A stretch of 64,000 bases of DNA from Actinomyces sp. oral taxon 414 (GTDB lineage Bacteria > Actinomycetota > Actinomycetes > Actinomycetales > Actinomycetaceae). The stretch is from assembly GCF_001278845.1 (NCBI RefSeq), contig NZ_CP012590.1:1922001-1986000 (forward strand). The letters run 5' to 3'. Below are positions 39,367-47,181 of this stretch, piece after piece (within the stretch, counting starts at the first letter, position 1; each line of letters starts with the position of its first letter). The notes beneath the pieces are model-generated. The model saw nothing but the letters and a program-made list of their open reading frames with translations. It did no database searches and was not told the origin of the DNA. The position numbers and the translations under genes are program-made.

Positions 39367-41687
39367 CCCCGCCCGGCCCGGCGGAGCCCGGCGTGACGCG
39401 CAGTACGGCGCTCGGCCCGGCGGAGCCCGACGTGACGCGCAGCGCCCCCGGCAAGCTCTATATCGCCGGCGAGTACGCCGTCGTCGAGCCCGGCCACCGG
39501 GCGGTGCTGGTCGCCGTCGACCGCTTCATCACCGTGCGGGCCTCGCCCGCCGAAGGATCCGGCCGCATCAGCTCCGACCTGTACAGGACCGGCCCCCTGA
39601 CCTGGCGTCGCCGCCCGGAGGACGGGGCGGTGCAGGTGCCGGGGCGGTCGGGCGACTACGTGGTCTCGGCCATCCGCGCCGTCGAGCGGATGGTGCGGGA
39701 GGCTGGCGGGACGCCGCGGTTCTTCGACCTGGACATCTCCAGCGAGCTGGACGGTGCCGGCGGGCGCAAACTCGGCCTGGGCTCCTCCTCGGCGGTGACT
39801 GTGGCCGCGGTGCGGGCCGTGGCGGGCCTCTACGGTCTGCCCCTGGACGACACGGCCGTCTACAAGCTGGCCATGCTGGCCTCCGACGCCGTCCAGCCCA
39901 TCGGGTCCGGGGGCGATATCGCCGCCGCCGCCTTCACCGGCTGGGTCGGCTACGCCTCCCCCGACCGCGCGTGGCTGCGCCGGGCGCGCACCCGCATGAG
40001 CGCGGGCGAACTGGTGCGCGCGGACTGGCCGGGCCTGGTCATCCGCCGCCTGCCCGCCCCGGGGCTGGACCTGCGCGCAGGATGGACCGGCGCCCCCGCC
40101 TCCACCCCGCGCCTGGTGGCGGGCGTCCGGGCCGGCGCGCACGGGGACGACGCCGCCTACGCCGACTTCCTGCGGGGCAGCGAGGCCTGCCTGGACTGCC
40201 TGACGCGGGCGATCGAGGAGGACGACTCCCGGGGGGTCATGGATCTGATCGGGCAGAGCCGCCGGCTCCTGCTGGGCCTGGCCCGCACCAGCGGCATCAC
40301 CATCGAGACCCCCCAGTTGGGCCGACTCGTGGACATCGCCCGGGAGCACGGGGCGGCGGCCAAGAGCTCGGGCGCCGGGGGCGGGGACTGCGGCATCGCC
40401 CTGTGCCCGCCGACCGTGGACGCGCCCGCCATGTGCGCGGCCTGGGAGGCGGCGGGCATCGCGCCCCTGGACCTGGCGGTCCACTCGCGTCCGGAGGGCC
40501 GCCTCATAAACCGGCCCGCCAGCCCCGCGGAGTCGGAGCGCGCCTCCCGCAAGGACGAGCACCTGGAGCTGGCCATGCGCCTGCACGGGACGGACCGGCC
40601 CAACGCCTTCGACGACGTGGCCTTCGTCCACCACGCCCTGCCGGGCACCGGCACCGAGGCGGTCGACACGGGCACGACCGTGTGCGGCGCGCGCTGGCCG
40701 GTCCCCTTCTACATCAACGCGATGACCGGGGGCACGCGGGCCACGGCGGCCGTCAACGCCGACCTGGCCGGGGCGGCCGCCGACGCGGGCGTCGCCATCG
40801 CCTGCGGCTCCCAGCACATCGCCCTGAGGGATCCGGAGCGCGCCGAAGGCTTCCGTGTCATCCGCCGGGAGGCGCCGAACGCCTTCGTCCTGGCCAATGT
40901 GGGACCGACGCTCGCCCCGGAGCAGGCGGTGCGCGCCGTCGAGATGCTCCGGGCCGACGCCCTGCAGATCCACCTCAATGCGGCCCAGGAGCTGGTCATG
41001 CCCGAGGGCGACCGGGACTTCCGCGGCTGGACCGAGCGAATCGCCGCCATCGTCGCGGCCGTGGACGTGCCGGTGGTGGTCAAGGAGGTGGGGTTCGGAC
41101 TCTCGCGCCGCACGATCGCGGAGCTGGAGCGGACCGGCGTCGGGGCCGTCGACGTGGCCGGCGCCGGCGGCACGGACTTCATCGCCATCGAGAACGAGCG
41201 GCGCCCCCGCCGGGACTACTCCTACCTGACCGGCTGGGGCCAGTCGACGGCGCTGTGCCTCCTGGAGGCGCTGGGCGGCGGCGAGCCCGTCGGCCTGCCG
41301 GTGCTCGCCTCGGGGGGCGTGCGCCACCCCCTCGACGTCGTGCGCGCGCTCGCGCTGGGGGCGGATGCGGTCGGCGTCTCGGGGCACTTCCTGCGCACCC
41401 TGGTCGAGACCGGTGCCGACGGGCTGCGGCGCGAGCTGCGCACGTGGACCGACCATGTGCGCACGCTCATGACCCTGCTGGGAGCATCCGACGTCGAGCA
41501 GCTGCGCCGTACGGACGTGCTGGTGACGGGGCGCACCGCCGAGCAGGCGCGTCTGTTCGGCGTGGACCCGGGGCGCCTCGCCCACCGCTCGGCGCGCCGC
41601 ACTTCGATGACACTCGGCGCGACCAGTGCCGATGCCGCCGGCTCGGCACCGCACGCCTGTACCGATGACGCACACACTCACTCGTAA
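39363..41687 (+). CDS. fused phosphomevalonate kinase - type 2 isopentenyl-diphosphate delta-isomerase
   Basis: One open frame of 774 residues contains two complete enzymes. Residues 27 to about 385 are phosphomevalonate kinase: SAPGKLYIAGEYAVVEPG (27-44), KLGLGSSSAV (136-145) and SSGAGGGDCG (335-344). Residues 396 to about 755 are FMN-dependent type 2 IPP isomerase (fni/idi-2): RKDEH (396-400), NAMTGGT (452-458), HLNAAQE (537-543), then DVAGAGGTDFIAIE and ASGGVRHPLDV. The linker is only about ten residues, and no stop, frameshift or internal Shine-Dalgarno separates them. The GTG at 39363 overlaps the decarboxylase stop; in-frame GTGs at 39393 and 39432, in two copies of a 39-bp repeat, are alternatives, and conservation starts just after the last. 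The fusion would couple phosphorylation of mevalonate phosphate with IPP-DMAPP interconversion. Confidence 0.93.
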   Translation: MTPPGPAEPGVTRSTALGPAEPDVTRSAPGKLYIAGEYAVVEPGHRAVLVAVDRFITVRASPAEGSGRISSDLYRTGPLTWRRRPEDGAVQVPGRSGDYVVSAIRAVERMVREAGGTPRFFDLDISSELDGAGGRKLGLGSSSAVTVAAVRAVAGLYGLPLDDTAVYKLAMLASDAVQPIGSGGDIAAAAFTGWVGYASPDRAWLRRARTRMSAGELVRADWPGLVIRRLPAPGLDLRAGWTGAPASTPRLVAGVRAGAHGDDAAYADFLRGSEACLDCLTRAIEEDDSRGVMDLIGQSRRLLLGLARTSGITIETPQLGRLVDIAREHGAAAKSSGAGGGDCGIALCPPTVDAPAMCAAWEAAGIAPLDLAVHSRPEGRLINRPASPAESERASRKDEHLELAMRLHGTDRPNAFDDVAFVHHALPGTGTEAVDTGTTVCGARWPVPFYINAMTGGTRATAAVNADLAGAAADAGVAIACGSQHIALRDPERAEGFRVIRREAPNAFVLANVGPTLAPEQAVRAVEMLRADALQIHLNAAQELVMPEGDRDFRGWTERIAAIVAAVDVPVVVKEVGFGLSRRTIAELERTGVGAVDVAGAGGTDFIAIENERRPRRDYSYLTGWGQSTALCLLEALGGGEPVGLPVLASGGVRHPLDVVRALALGADAVGVSGHFLRTLVETGADGLRRELRTWTDHVRTLMTLLGASDVEQLRRTDVLVTGRTAEQARLFGVDPGRLAHRSARRTSMTLGATSADAAGSAPHACTDDAHTHS
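39374..39442 (+). repeat. in-frame tandem duplication (39-bp period) around the fusion-gene start
   Basis: The 30-base segments 39374-39403 and 39413-39442 are identical except for one base (cggcccggcggagcccg shared, then gcgtg or acgtg). Each copy carries ggcggag followed by a GTG, so the duplication copied a possible ribosome-binding site and start codon. The encoded repeat is GPAEPGVTRS and GPAEPDVTRS. Confidence 0.85.
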
Positions 41688-41744
41688 CCGTCGGTCGCGC
41701 ACTACTGTAGAATCTCGTTGAGGCAGTCCGACGGGAGGACAATC

Positions 41745-41951
41745 ATGCCGACGACGCAGATGGGCGGCCTCGTCCGCACATTCACCGAGGATGAACTCCT
41801 GGAGCGGAGATCAGAGGTCGTCAAGAAGTTGGAGCACCGCTTCGGTAGCCTGGAGCGCGCGCTCGAACGCGAGCAGGATTGGAACTATGACGAGGAGGAG
41901 AGCATGCTCTTCTCTGAATACCATGCCGTCACCTTCCTGCTTTTCAAATGA
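41745..41951 (+). CDS. small acidic protein of unknown function
   Basis: Hypothetical protein of 68 residues (begins MPTTQMGGLVRTFTEDELL). It is charged and mostly helical, with the segment ERRSEVVKKLEHRFGSLERALERE likely a coiled coil. The start is the ATG at 41745 after gggagg; a TTG at 41718 in frame is unlikely. A -10-like tagaat lies at 41708-41713. The stop overlaps the next small gene as ATGA. G+C content is clearly below that of the neighbours. The two-gene layout is like a toxin-antitoxin pair, but no family was recognised. Confidence 0.6.
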   Translation: MPTTQMGGLVRTFTEDELLERRSEVVKKLEHRFGSLERALEREQDWNYDEEESMLFSEYHAVTFLLFK

Positions 41952-42205
41952 TGAGCACATTATCACAGCAGGTCCGAGAGGCTCGCGAATTCGCAGATCA
42001 AACGACCCGAACGATCCGCACCGTGTACGAGTCGGCACCCGACTGCATAGTCGATGAAAGCACCAAAGGAAATGTTTGGAGGGCGATAATCGCACCTCCG
42101 AACAATAAACCCGCACCCTTGACAGTCAACGGCGCACAAGTTCTCAAACTGCCGGTCAACTATGCCGAACATCGTAGCGGACGCTCGTCGCGACGAAGGA
42201 TATAA
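41948..42205 (+). CDS. small protein of unknown function, coupled to the preceding gene
   Basis: Hypothetical protein of 85 residues starting MMSTLSQQVREAREFADQT and translationally coupled to the preceding gene (ATGA). G+C is about half by eye, and the codons used (aaa, aat, gga, ata) are unlike the surrounding genes, which points to acquisition from elsewhere. The last residues (HRSGRSSRRRI) do not look like a natural ending: a second frame opens at 42162 and runs to 42269. The role is unknown. Confidence 0.5.
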   Translation: MMSTLSQQVREAREFADQTTRTIRTVYESAPDCIVDESTKGNVWRAIIAPPNNKPAPLTVNGAQVLKLPVNYAEHRSGRSSRRRI

Positions 42206-42269
42206 GGTCATCTCACCTGCTGATTCCGAATCGACGAACCAGCCACCTCCTTGGATCCACAGTTATTGA
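42162..42269 (+). CDS. 35-residue overlapping frame, possible frameshifted continuation
   Basis: A short frame beginning MPNIVADARRDEGYKVIS and ending PPWIHSY overlaps the end of the previous gene in the +1 frame. It could be the original C-terminus of that protein after a one-base change, or a small separate peptide. No convincing Shine-Dalgarno precedes it. It is reported with low confidence because length alone does not support it. Confidence 0.25.
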   Translation: MPNIVADARRDEGYKVISPADSESTNQPPPWIHSY

Positions 42270-42420
42270 CGCACGCCCCCAAGAACTCGGCCGGTCCAAG
42301 CGGATCGGCGGCGTCACGACAGGTGAGACGCCGTCCCGCCATGCGGAATGATCGACGGGACGGGACCCTCGCGGCGATTGCCCGCGACCTGGCCCCTGTG
42401 CTCGGGAAAGGATGGTTGAG

Positions 42421-42798
42421 ATGAGCACCTACACCGTCACCGTCACCCGCGAAGCGGACGCATGGCTCGCCCAGTGCGACCAGGAGCCCACCGCCCACAC
42501 CTGGGCTCCCACTCTGGTCGCGCTGCGTCACGCGATCATTGACGCCATCATCCTGGCTGCCGATCTGCCCGACGACGCCGTCGTTGATATGCGCCTGACC
42601 GCCGGAGATGATCTGGGGGATGACGTCGTCCGGGCCATCGAACTGGGCAACCGTCGAGCCGACCTGCACGCCGCCCAGGTCGCGCTGCGCGAGGACACCC
42701 TGGCCTCCGTCCGCGATCTCCTCGACGCCGGCTACTCCGTGCGCGACGTCGCCGGCGCAGTCGGTCTTTCTCCCGGACGCGTCACCCAAATCGCCTGA
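42421..42798 (+). CDS. HicB-like protein with C-terminal helix-turn-helix
   Basis: 125-residue protein. The N-terminal half (YTVTVTREADAWLAQCDQEP to AIIDAIILAADLPDD) has the HicB/UPF0150 fold pattern of type II antitoxins, and the C-terminal AGYSVRDVAGAVGLSPGRVTQIA is a helix-turn-helix. HicB proteins bind DNA and neutralise the HicA mRNA nuclease. No HicA was found on either side, so it is an orphan or the toxin gene has been lost. The start at 42421 is chosen over the ATG at 42412 because aaagga is then properly spaced. A 1.2-kb gene-free repeat island follows. Confidence 0.7.
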   Translation: MSTYTVTVTREADAWLAQCDQEPTAHTWAPTLVALRHAIIDAIILAADLPDDAVVDMRLTAGDDLGDDVVRAIELGNRRADLHAAQVALREDTLASVRDLLDAGYSVRDVAGAVGLSPGRVTQIA

Positions 42799-42943
42799 CC
42801 CGCCATGAACGAGACGCGGATCGTTCCGGAAGGTTATTCAGCGGGCGTCTTGGTGCATTTCTGGGAAGCGATATTATGAAGGTTATTCTGGGATCGTCCG
42901 AGTGGTGCTGGTGAGGCTCCTGAGACAACCCGGGGCGGGAACG

Positions 42944-43063
42944 TGTCCAAATCTGCCACAAAGGCGCCCCGCGGCGAGGTCGGCCGCGAATGAAACCGCG
43001 GAATATCAACGATTCTCTTCCGGCGCTCCGGCCCGATCCGGGCCTTTGTGGCAGATTTGGACA
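42944..43063 (+). repeat. 120-bp hairpin element, copy 2
   Basis: Same length and end sequences as copy 1 (tgtccaaatctgccacaaag at the left, its complement at the right) with about a fifth of interior bases changed. It has the same orientation, judged by ggaatatcaac in the middle. The preceding ggttattctggg block is also shared with copy 1. Confidence 0.9.
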
Positions 43064-43373
43064 ACCGGCGCCGCCGCGGGTCCCGTGGGGAGGGCGGTCA
43101 CCCGCCTCGGCGAGGTCCATGATGTCAACACCGGCGCGGACACCGGCGAGGCGGACGGTCGCAGACCGGGCGGACGCCCCGTTCGACCGCGCCGGCCCCG
43201 CCCGAGCGCCGCCGCGGGGCCGGCTCAGGCGCCCCGATCCGCGAGAACGTCACTTAACCGCCGAGAACGTCTGCTAGAGGTACGTTCTCGCGGGTTACCC
43301 GGCGATCTCGCGGGTTACCCGGCGATCTCGCGGACCGCGGCGGCCGCCGCCGCGCCGCCCCCGGCCCGTGAGC

Positions 43374-43431
43374 ACGGGGGTTGACCCATGAGCACGAGGG
43401 TTTAGCACCCGTGCTCACGGGTCAACCCCGT
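43374..43431. repeat. imperfect hairpin, second member of the gggttagcccgtgag family
   Basis: Left arm 43374-43401 and right arm 43407-43431 pair with few mismatches around a loop of about five bases. The arms contain gggggttgacccatgagcac and its complement. It is related to the hairpin at 28584-28650. Confidence 0.8.
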
Positions 43432-43626
43432 CGTCATCGGGCCCTTCTCGTCCGAAGGCGGTGGCCGGGGGTCGGGATCGGCATAATGGCGCGCAAGGGG
43501 CGGCACCCCCGCGGGACCCGTGGGACCCGCGAGACCCGCGGGACCGGCGCCCGCCTGGACGACCCCGTCGGGCCCGCGGGAGCGCCGGCCCATGACGCCC
43601 CGCCCGGGGCCCGCGGTGGCGCCGGT

Positions 43627-43746
43627 TGTCCAAATCTGCCACAAAGACCCCGATCGGGCCGGAGCGCGCGAGAAGAATCGTTGATATTCCGCGCTTCTCC
43701 TCACGGCCGATCCCGGCCCGAAGCGCCTTTGTGGCAGATTTGGACA
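43627..43746 (-). repeat. 120-bp hairpin element, copy 3
   Basis: Reverse-orientation copy (cgttgatattccgcgcttct in the interior). The terminal arms pair with one mismatch (aaagac at the left against gcgcctttg at the right). It faces copy 2 across about 560 bases. Confidence 0.9.
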
Positions 43747-44001
43747 CACCCCCGCCCCGACTCGCCACAGGAGCCCCACCCGCCCCACACAGACACCCCA
43801 GAATAAGCTTCCGGGTGCAGTGGAGGGTCTGAATCCGCGGAAGGATGAGGATTGCGCCCGCGCCACCGCGCCGACCCGAACCACCGCTCCCGACGAGAAA
43901 GACAGTGGCCGGGTCGGGCGATCGTGTTGGCGCCGAGCGCTTCGGCTGGTCCCGGTTGACTCCGGCCGATCCTGGCCGACCCCGGATGGCCCGGGAGGAT
44001 A

Positions 44002-45366
44002 TCAGGCCAGGGAGGCCAGGGCCGTGACGATCCCGGGTGCGGCGTAGAGCGTCATGAATTGCACGCCGTAGGAGACCCCGAGGCGGTTGAACGCCCCGCA
44101 CACCACGCCGACGAGCAGCACCCCGAACATATTCGGGACGCCCGCGTCGATATAGGCCAGCAGCAGGATGAACGCCGCGAACAGCGCCAGCACCGCCTCG
44201 TGGGGAATGCGCCGCATGACGAAATAGGTGATCTGCGAGGACCAGCGGACCGCGATGACGTAGGTGATGGCGACGGAGATCAGCGCGCCCAGGGCGACGA
44301 CTCCGATGAAATCGATCATCTGCAGCTGGTGGTGCAGATTATTGTCCAGGTCGTAGACGGGCGGCGCCTTGAACAGCGGTCCCGCGGGCCCCGCAGAGAC
44401 CCCCGAAACGGGAATTCCCAGCGCCACGAGCGGGATAATGACGCCGGCGAGATACGTCGAGTGCGTCAGCGCGCTCATGACGGTCACGGCGCGCTGGGCG
44501 CGCAGCACGGGATCCTTCTTCTGGCGGGCCGCGGAGGCCTCCCCCAGCAGGAAGGTCAGGCCGACGGGGCTCAGGACGAACAGGGGCGTCGAGACCGCCG
44601 CCATGGCGGCGCTCCACAGGCCCTCGGAGCCGGAGATCAGGCGGGCGGGCACCAGCTCCTGCGAGTCGAATCCGGAGCGCAGGAGCGTCGCCCTCGTGCG
44701 GCTGCCGTGCGGGAGGGCCGCGCGGCGCTTGGCGTTGAGCAGTTCGAGCAGGGTGATGAGCATGGGCCCCACCGTGATCCCCAGGAAGAAGGAGATGTTC
44801 ACGCTGTCGTCCTCGGAGATGACGCCGGTCGAGCGGTAGAGCGCCGGAAGCGCCTGGAACATGAGCGCCAGGGGGATGATCGCCACCAGCGAGAGGATCC
44901 GGTTCTTGCCGAGCAGCGCCAGGAGCACCGCCCCCGCCGCCAGGATGACGGGGGTCTGGGCTTTGATCGGCGCGGCGAAGGGGGCGAGCATTCCCGCCAG
45001 GGCGAAGCTGAGAGGAATGGAGACCAGGGTCCCTATGGCGGAGCCGACCGCCATCTTCCTGATGGTGCTCGAGGCCAGGCCCTTGCCGCGCAGGAGCACG
45101 GAGTGGTCCATGAGCGGGGCCGACATCACCCCGCCCGGAAGGCCCACCAGCGCCGTGGGTATGCCGTTCATGAGATTGAGCGTGACCACCGCCGAGATGA
45201 AGAAGGCGAGCACCACCTGCGGCGGGGCGCCGGCCAGGACGATGGCCAGGGTGACGGGCGCGAGCACGCTCGTCTCGTCGGTGCCGGGGACGAATCCGAT
45301 GAAGGTGTAGAGCACGACGGCGCCGAGCACCGCCGCCAGCATCATGAGAACGAGCTGCGCGGTCAT
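44002..45366 (-). CDS. tripartite tricarboxylate transporter permease TctA-family
   Basis: Large membrane subunit (454 residues, about twelve hydrophobic segments) of a tripartite tricarboxylate-type transporter. The TctA half-repeat features are visible: an N-terminal GFVPGTDETSVLAPVTLA, GIPTALVGLPGGVMSAPLMDHSVLLRGKGLA, and the later matching GIPVSGVSAGPAGPLFKAPPVYD. The family takes up citrate or other carboxylates with a periplasmic TctC binding protein and a small TctB; no TctC is adjacent here. The start overlaps the small membrane protein gene (ATGA), which may stand in for TctB. Confidence 0.85.
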   Translation of the reverse strand: MTAQLVLMMLAAVLGAVVLYTFIGFVPGTDETSVLAPVTLAIVLAGAPPQVVLAFFISAVVTLNLMNGIPTALVGLPGGVMSAPLMDHSVLLRGKGLASSTIRKMAVGSAIGTLVSIPLSFALAGMLAPFAAPIKAQTPVILAAGAVLLALLGKNRILSLVAIIPLALMFQALPALYRSTGVISEDDSVNISFFLGITVGPMLITLLELLNAKRRAALPHGSRTRATLLRSGFDSQELVPARLISGSEGLWSAAMAAVSTPLFVLSPVGLTFLLGEASAARQKKDPVLRAQRAVTVMSALTHSTYLAGVIIPLVALGIPVSGVSAGPAGPLFKAPPVYDLDNNLHHQLQMIDFIGVVALGALISVAITYVIAVRWSSQITYFVMRRIPHEAVLALFAAFILLLAYIDAGVPNMFGVLLVGVVCGAFNRLGVSYGVQFMTLYAAPGIVTALASLA

Positions 45367-45716
45367 TCGTCGTCACCGCCTCCGCTGACTCCGATGGGAG
45401 CCGCATCGTCGACGTCGACAATATCCGCGTCATCGGCGCCATTCGCAACGTCGGCGCCATCCGCGTCGTCGACGATGACGACCTCCCGCTTGGGGGTCAC
45501 AAGAAGACAATTCACAATGAAACCGGCGGCCGACGCCCCCAGCCCCCAGAAAAGCGCCTCCCCGCCGACACGGGCGGAGACGAGCACCGCCGCGGCGGCG
45601 CAGGCCACAGATATCAGCAGGCAGATCACCAGGTCCCGGGGCGAGACGAGGTCATTCCAGACCTCGATATTCTGACGCCCCGTGCCCTCGGAACCGGATT
45701 CGGGAATATCGCGCAC
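45363..45716 (-). CDS. small two-helix membrane protein, possible TctB-like partner
   Basis: 117-residue protein with two hydrophobic segments (about 31-48 and 54-72) and an acidic tail of Asp/Ala/Gly repeats (DDADGADVANGADDADIVDV). It overlaps the start of the TctA-family permease gene by four bases, so they are co-translated. TctB proteins have four helices, so the match is positional rather than structural. The aspartate repeats are encoded by direct repeats and may be variable. Confidence 0.6.
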   Translation of the reverse strand: MRDIPESGSEGTGRQNIEVWNDLVSPRDLVICLLISVACAAAAVLVSARVGGEALFWGLGASAAGFIVNCLLVTPKREVVIVDDADGADVANGADDADIVDVDDAAPIGVSGGGDDE

Positions 45717-45793
45717 GGTCGCCGATGGTATGTCAATCCCCTCGGGCGCACTATATGTCGTTGGTCATGACCGGGCGGGCGCCCGTCCGGCAC

Positions 45794-47107
45794 TCACAGC
45801 GGCGCCACGACGTCGACCCACACGAGCACCAGGGTCATAATGATGAGCAGGACGAAGACGACCTGACCCACTGGCAGCATGCGCGCGGTATCGACGTAGC
45901 CGGGGTCGGGACGGCCGCGCCGACGCGCGATCCGCCGTCGGGCCCCCTCCCACAGGGCCCCGGCGACGTGCCCGCCGTCCAGAGGCAGCAGGGGGATGAG
46001 GTTGAAGGCGAACAGTGCCAGGTTGAGCGAACCCAGGAGGCTGAGCATGGAGAACAGGCGCGCGCTGAAGGGCACGGTGCCCGAGCCCGCGCCCGCGCTG
46101 GAGACCTCGCCCGCGATCCTGCCCACGCCGACCAGGCTGACGAGCCCCTCCGGGTTGCGCTTCTCCACCCCCAGCCCGGCGGCGACGGAGTGGTAGAGCC
46201 CGACGGGCAGAGTCACGATAGCCCTGAGGGTCTGTCCGACGGCGGTGCCCACGACCGCGGGGATCTGGCTCGGAGGAGTGCGCTGAGCGCCCAGGGCCGG
46301 CCCGATGCCCACGTAGGGGCGCTGCTCGGTGAGCGGCGCGCCGTCGGCCCCGGTGACGACGCCGCCGTCGGCGTCGTAGACCGTGCGGGTCACCTCGACG
46401 GCGGTGACCGTCAGGGTCAGCTCCTGCCCGTCGCGCTCGACGACGACGGAGGCCGGGGCGGTCCCCGAGGCGCGAATGGCCCCCTGGACCTGCGCCCACG
46501 TGGTGGTGGGGGTCCCGTTCCAGGAGCGGATCTCGTCGCCGACCCTCAGGCCCGCGGCGGCGGCCGGCGAGGGGGCGTCCGCATCGGTGCAGGCGCTGGC
46601 GGCGTCGACGTCGGCGGGCACGCAGGCGGCGACGGAGGCCAGCGTGGAGGTGTAGGCGCTCTGCCCGACGACGCCCAGGGCGAGGGCGAGCAGAATAATG
46701 CCCAGCGCCAGGTTGGTCAGGATCCCCCCGGCCATGACGACCAGCTTCTTGGGCACGCTCAGCCGGTAGAAGGCGCGGTGCTGCTCGTCAGGCCCGAGCT
46801 CGGCCAGGGACTCGGCGCGGGCGTCGGCCACCATGGAGTCGGGCTTGTCGACGCGCCCGGGCTTGGCCGGGGGCACCATGCCCAGGAGCTTGACGTAGCC
46901 GCCCAGCCAGATCGCCTTGACGCCGTATTCGGTCTCGCCGCGCTTGACGGACCAGAGTCTGGGCCCGAAGCCGATGAAGTACTCCGGAACCTTCACCCCG
47001 AAGCGCTTGGCCGGGATCATGTGCCCCAGTTCGTGGAGGGCGACCGACAGGCCGATCCCGATAATGAGAACGACGATGCCGAGGACGTAGGCGACGGTCT
47101 GGCTCAC
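45794..47107 (-). CDS. rip1: site-2 intramembrane zinc protease Rip1/RseP family
   Basis: M50 intramembrane protease that cleaves anti-sigma factors within the membrane; 437 residues. The zinc motif HELGH is at residues 25-29 in the first membrane helix, a PDZ domain follows (about 180-260, RVGDEIRSWNGTPTTTW), and the second metal-site motif LPLDGGH is near residue 385. It lies 74 bases after dxr, exactly as in mycobacteria, where Rip1 controls envelope stress responses. ispG, which should follow, is displaced by 8.7 kb. Confidence 0.93.
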   Translation of the reverse strand: MSQTVAYVLGIVVLIIGIGLSVALHELGHMIPAKRFGVKVPEYFIGFGPRLWSVKRGETEYGVKAIWLGGYVKLLGMVPPAKPGRVDKPDSMVADARAESLAELGPDEQHRAFYRLSVPKKLVVMAGGILTNLALGIILLALALGVVGQSAYTSTLASVAACVPADVDAASACTDADAPSPAAAAGLRVGDEIRSWNGTPTTTWAQVQGAIRASGTAPASVVVERDGQELTLTVTAVEVTRTVYDADGGVVTGADGAPLTEQRPYVGIGPALGAQRTPPSQIPAVVGTAVGQTLRAIVTLPVGLYHSVAAGLGVEKRNPEGLVSLVGVGRIAGEVSSAGAGSGTVPFSARLFSMLSLLGSLNLALFAFNLIPLLPLDGGHVAGALWEGARRRIARRRGRPDPGYVDTARMLPVGQVVFVLLIIMTLVLVWVDVVAPL

Positions 47108-47181
47108 GAAACGGCCTCCCTGGGATTGTGTGCGGCGGCGGTGGATCGGCGCGGTGGATCGGCGCAGGGGACCAGTGTGCC

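Larger units (their letters stand above)
42799..44001. repeat. gene-free repeat island between the HicB-like gene and tctA
   Basis: No gene was found in these 1.2 kb. The stretch holds two oppositely oriented 120-bp hairpin elements with flanking composite segments (about 42870-43100 and 43560-43815), two copies of a 21-base direct repeat (gatctcgcgggttacccggc and neighbours, about 43300-43340), and a long hairpin at 43374-43431. The pair of inverted composite segments about 0.5 kb apart mirrors the arrangement around 17.3 kb on a smaller scale. Confidence 0.85.

Noticed and set aside
41948..42269. Missing hicA gene for the HicB-like protein
   Set aside because: The small proteins upstream show no dsRBD-like HicA pattern or its conserved histidine region, so the HicB-like protein is reported as an orphan.
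42799..44001. Insertion sequence between the two facing 120-bp elements
   Set aside because: No transposase reading frame or target-site duplication could be found between or outside the two elements.
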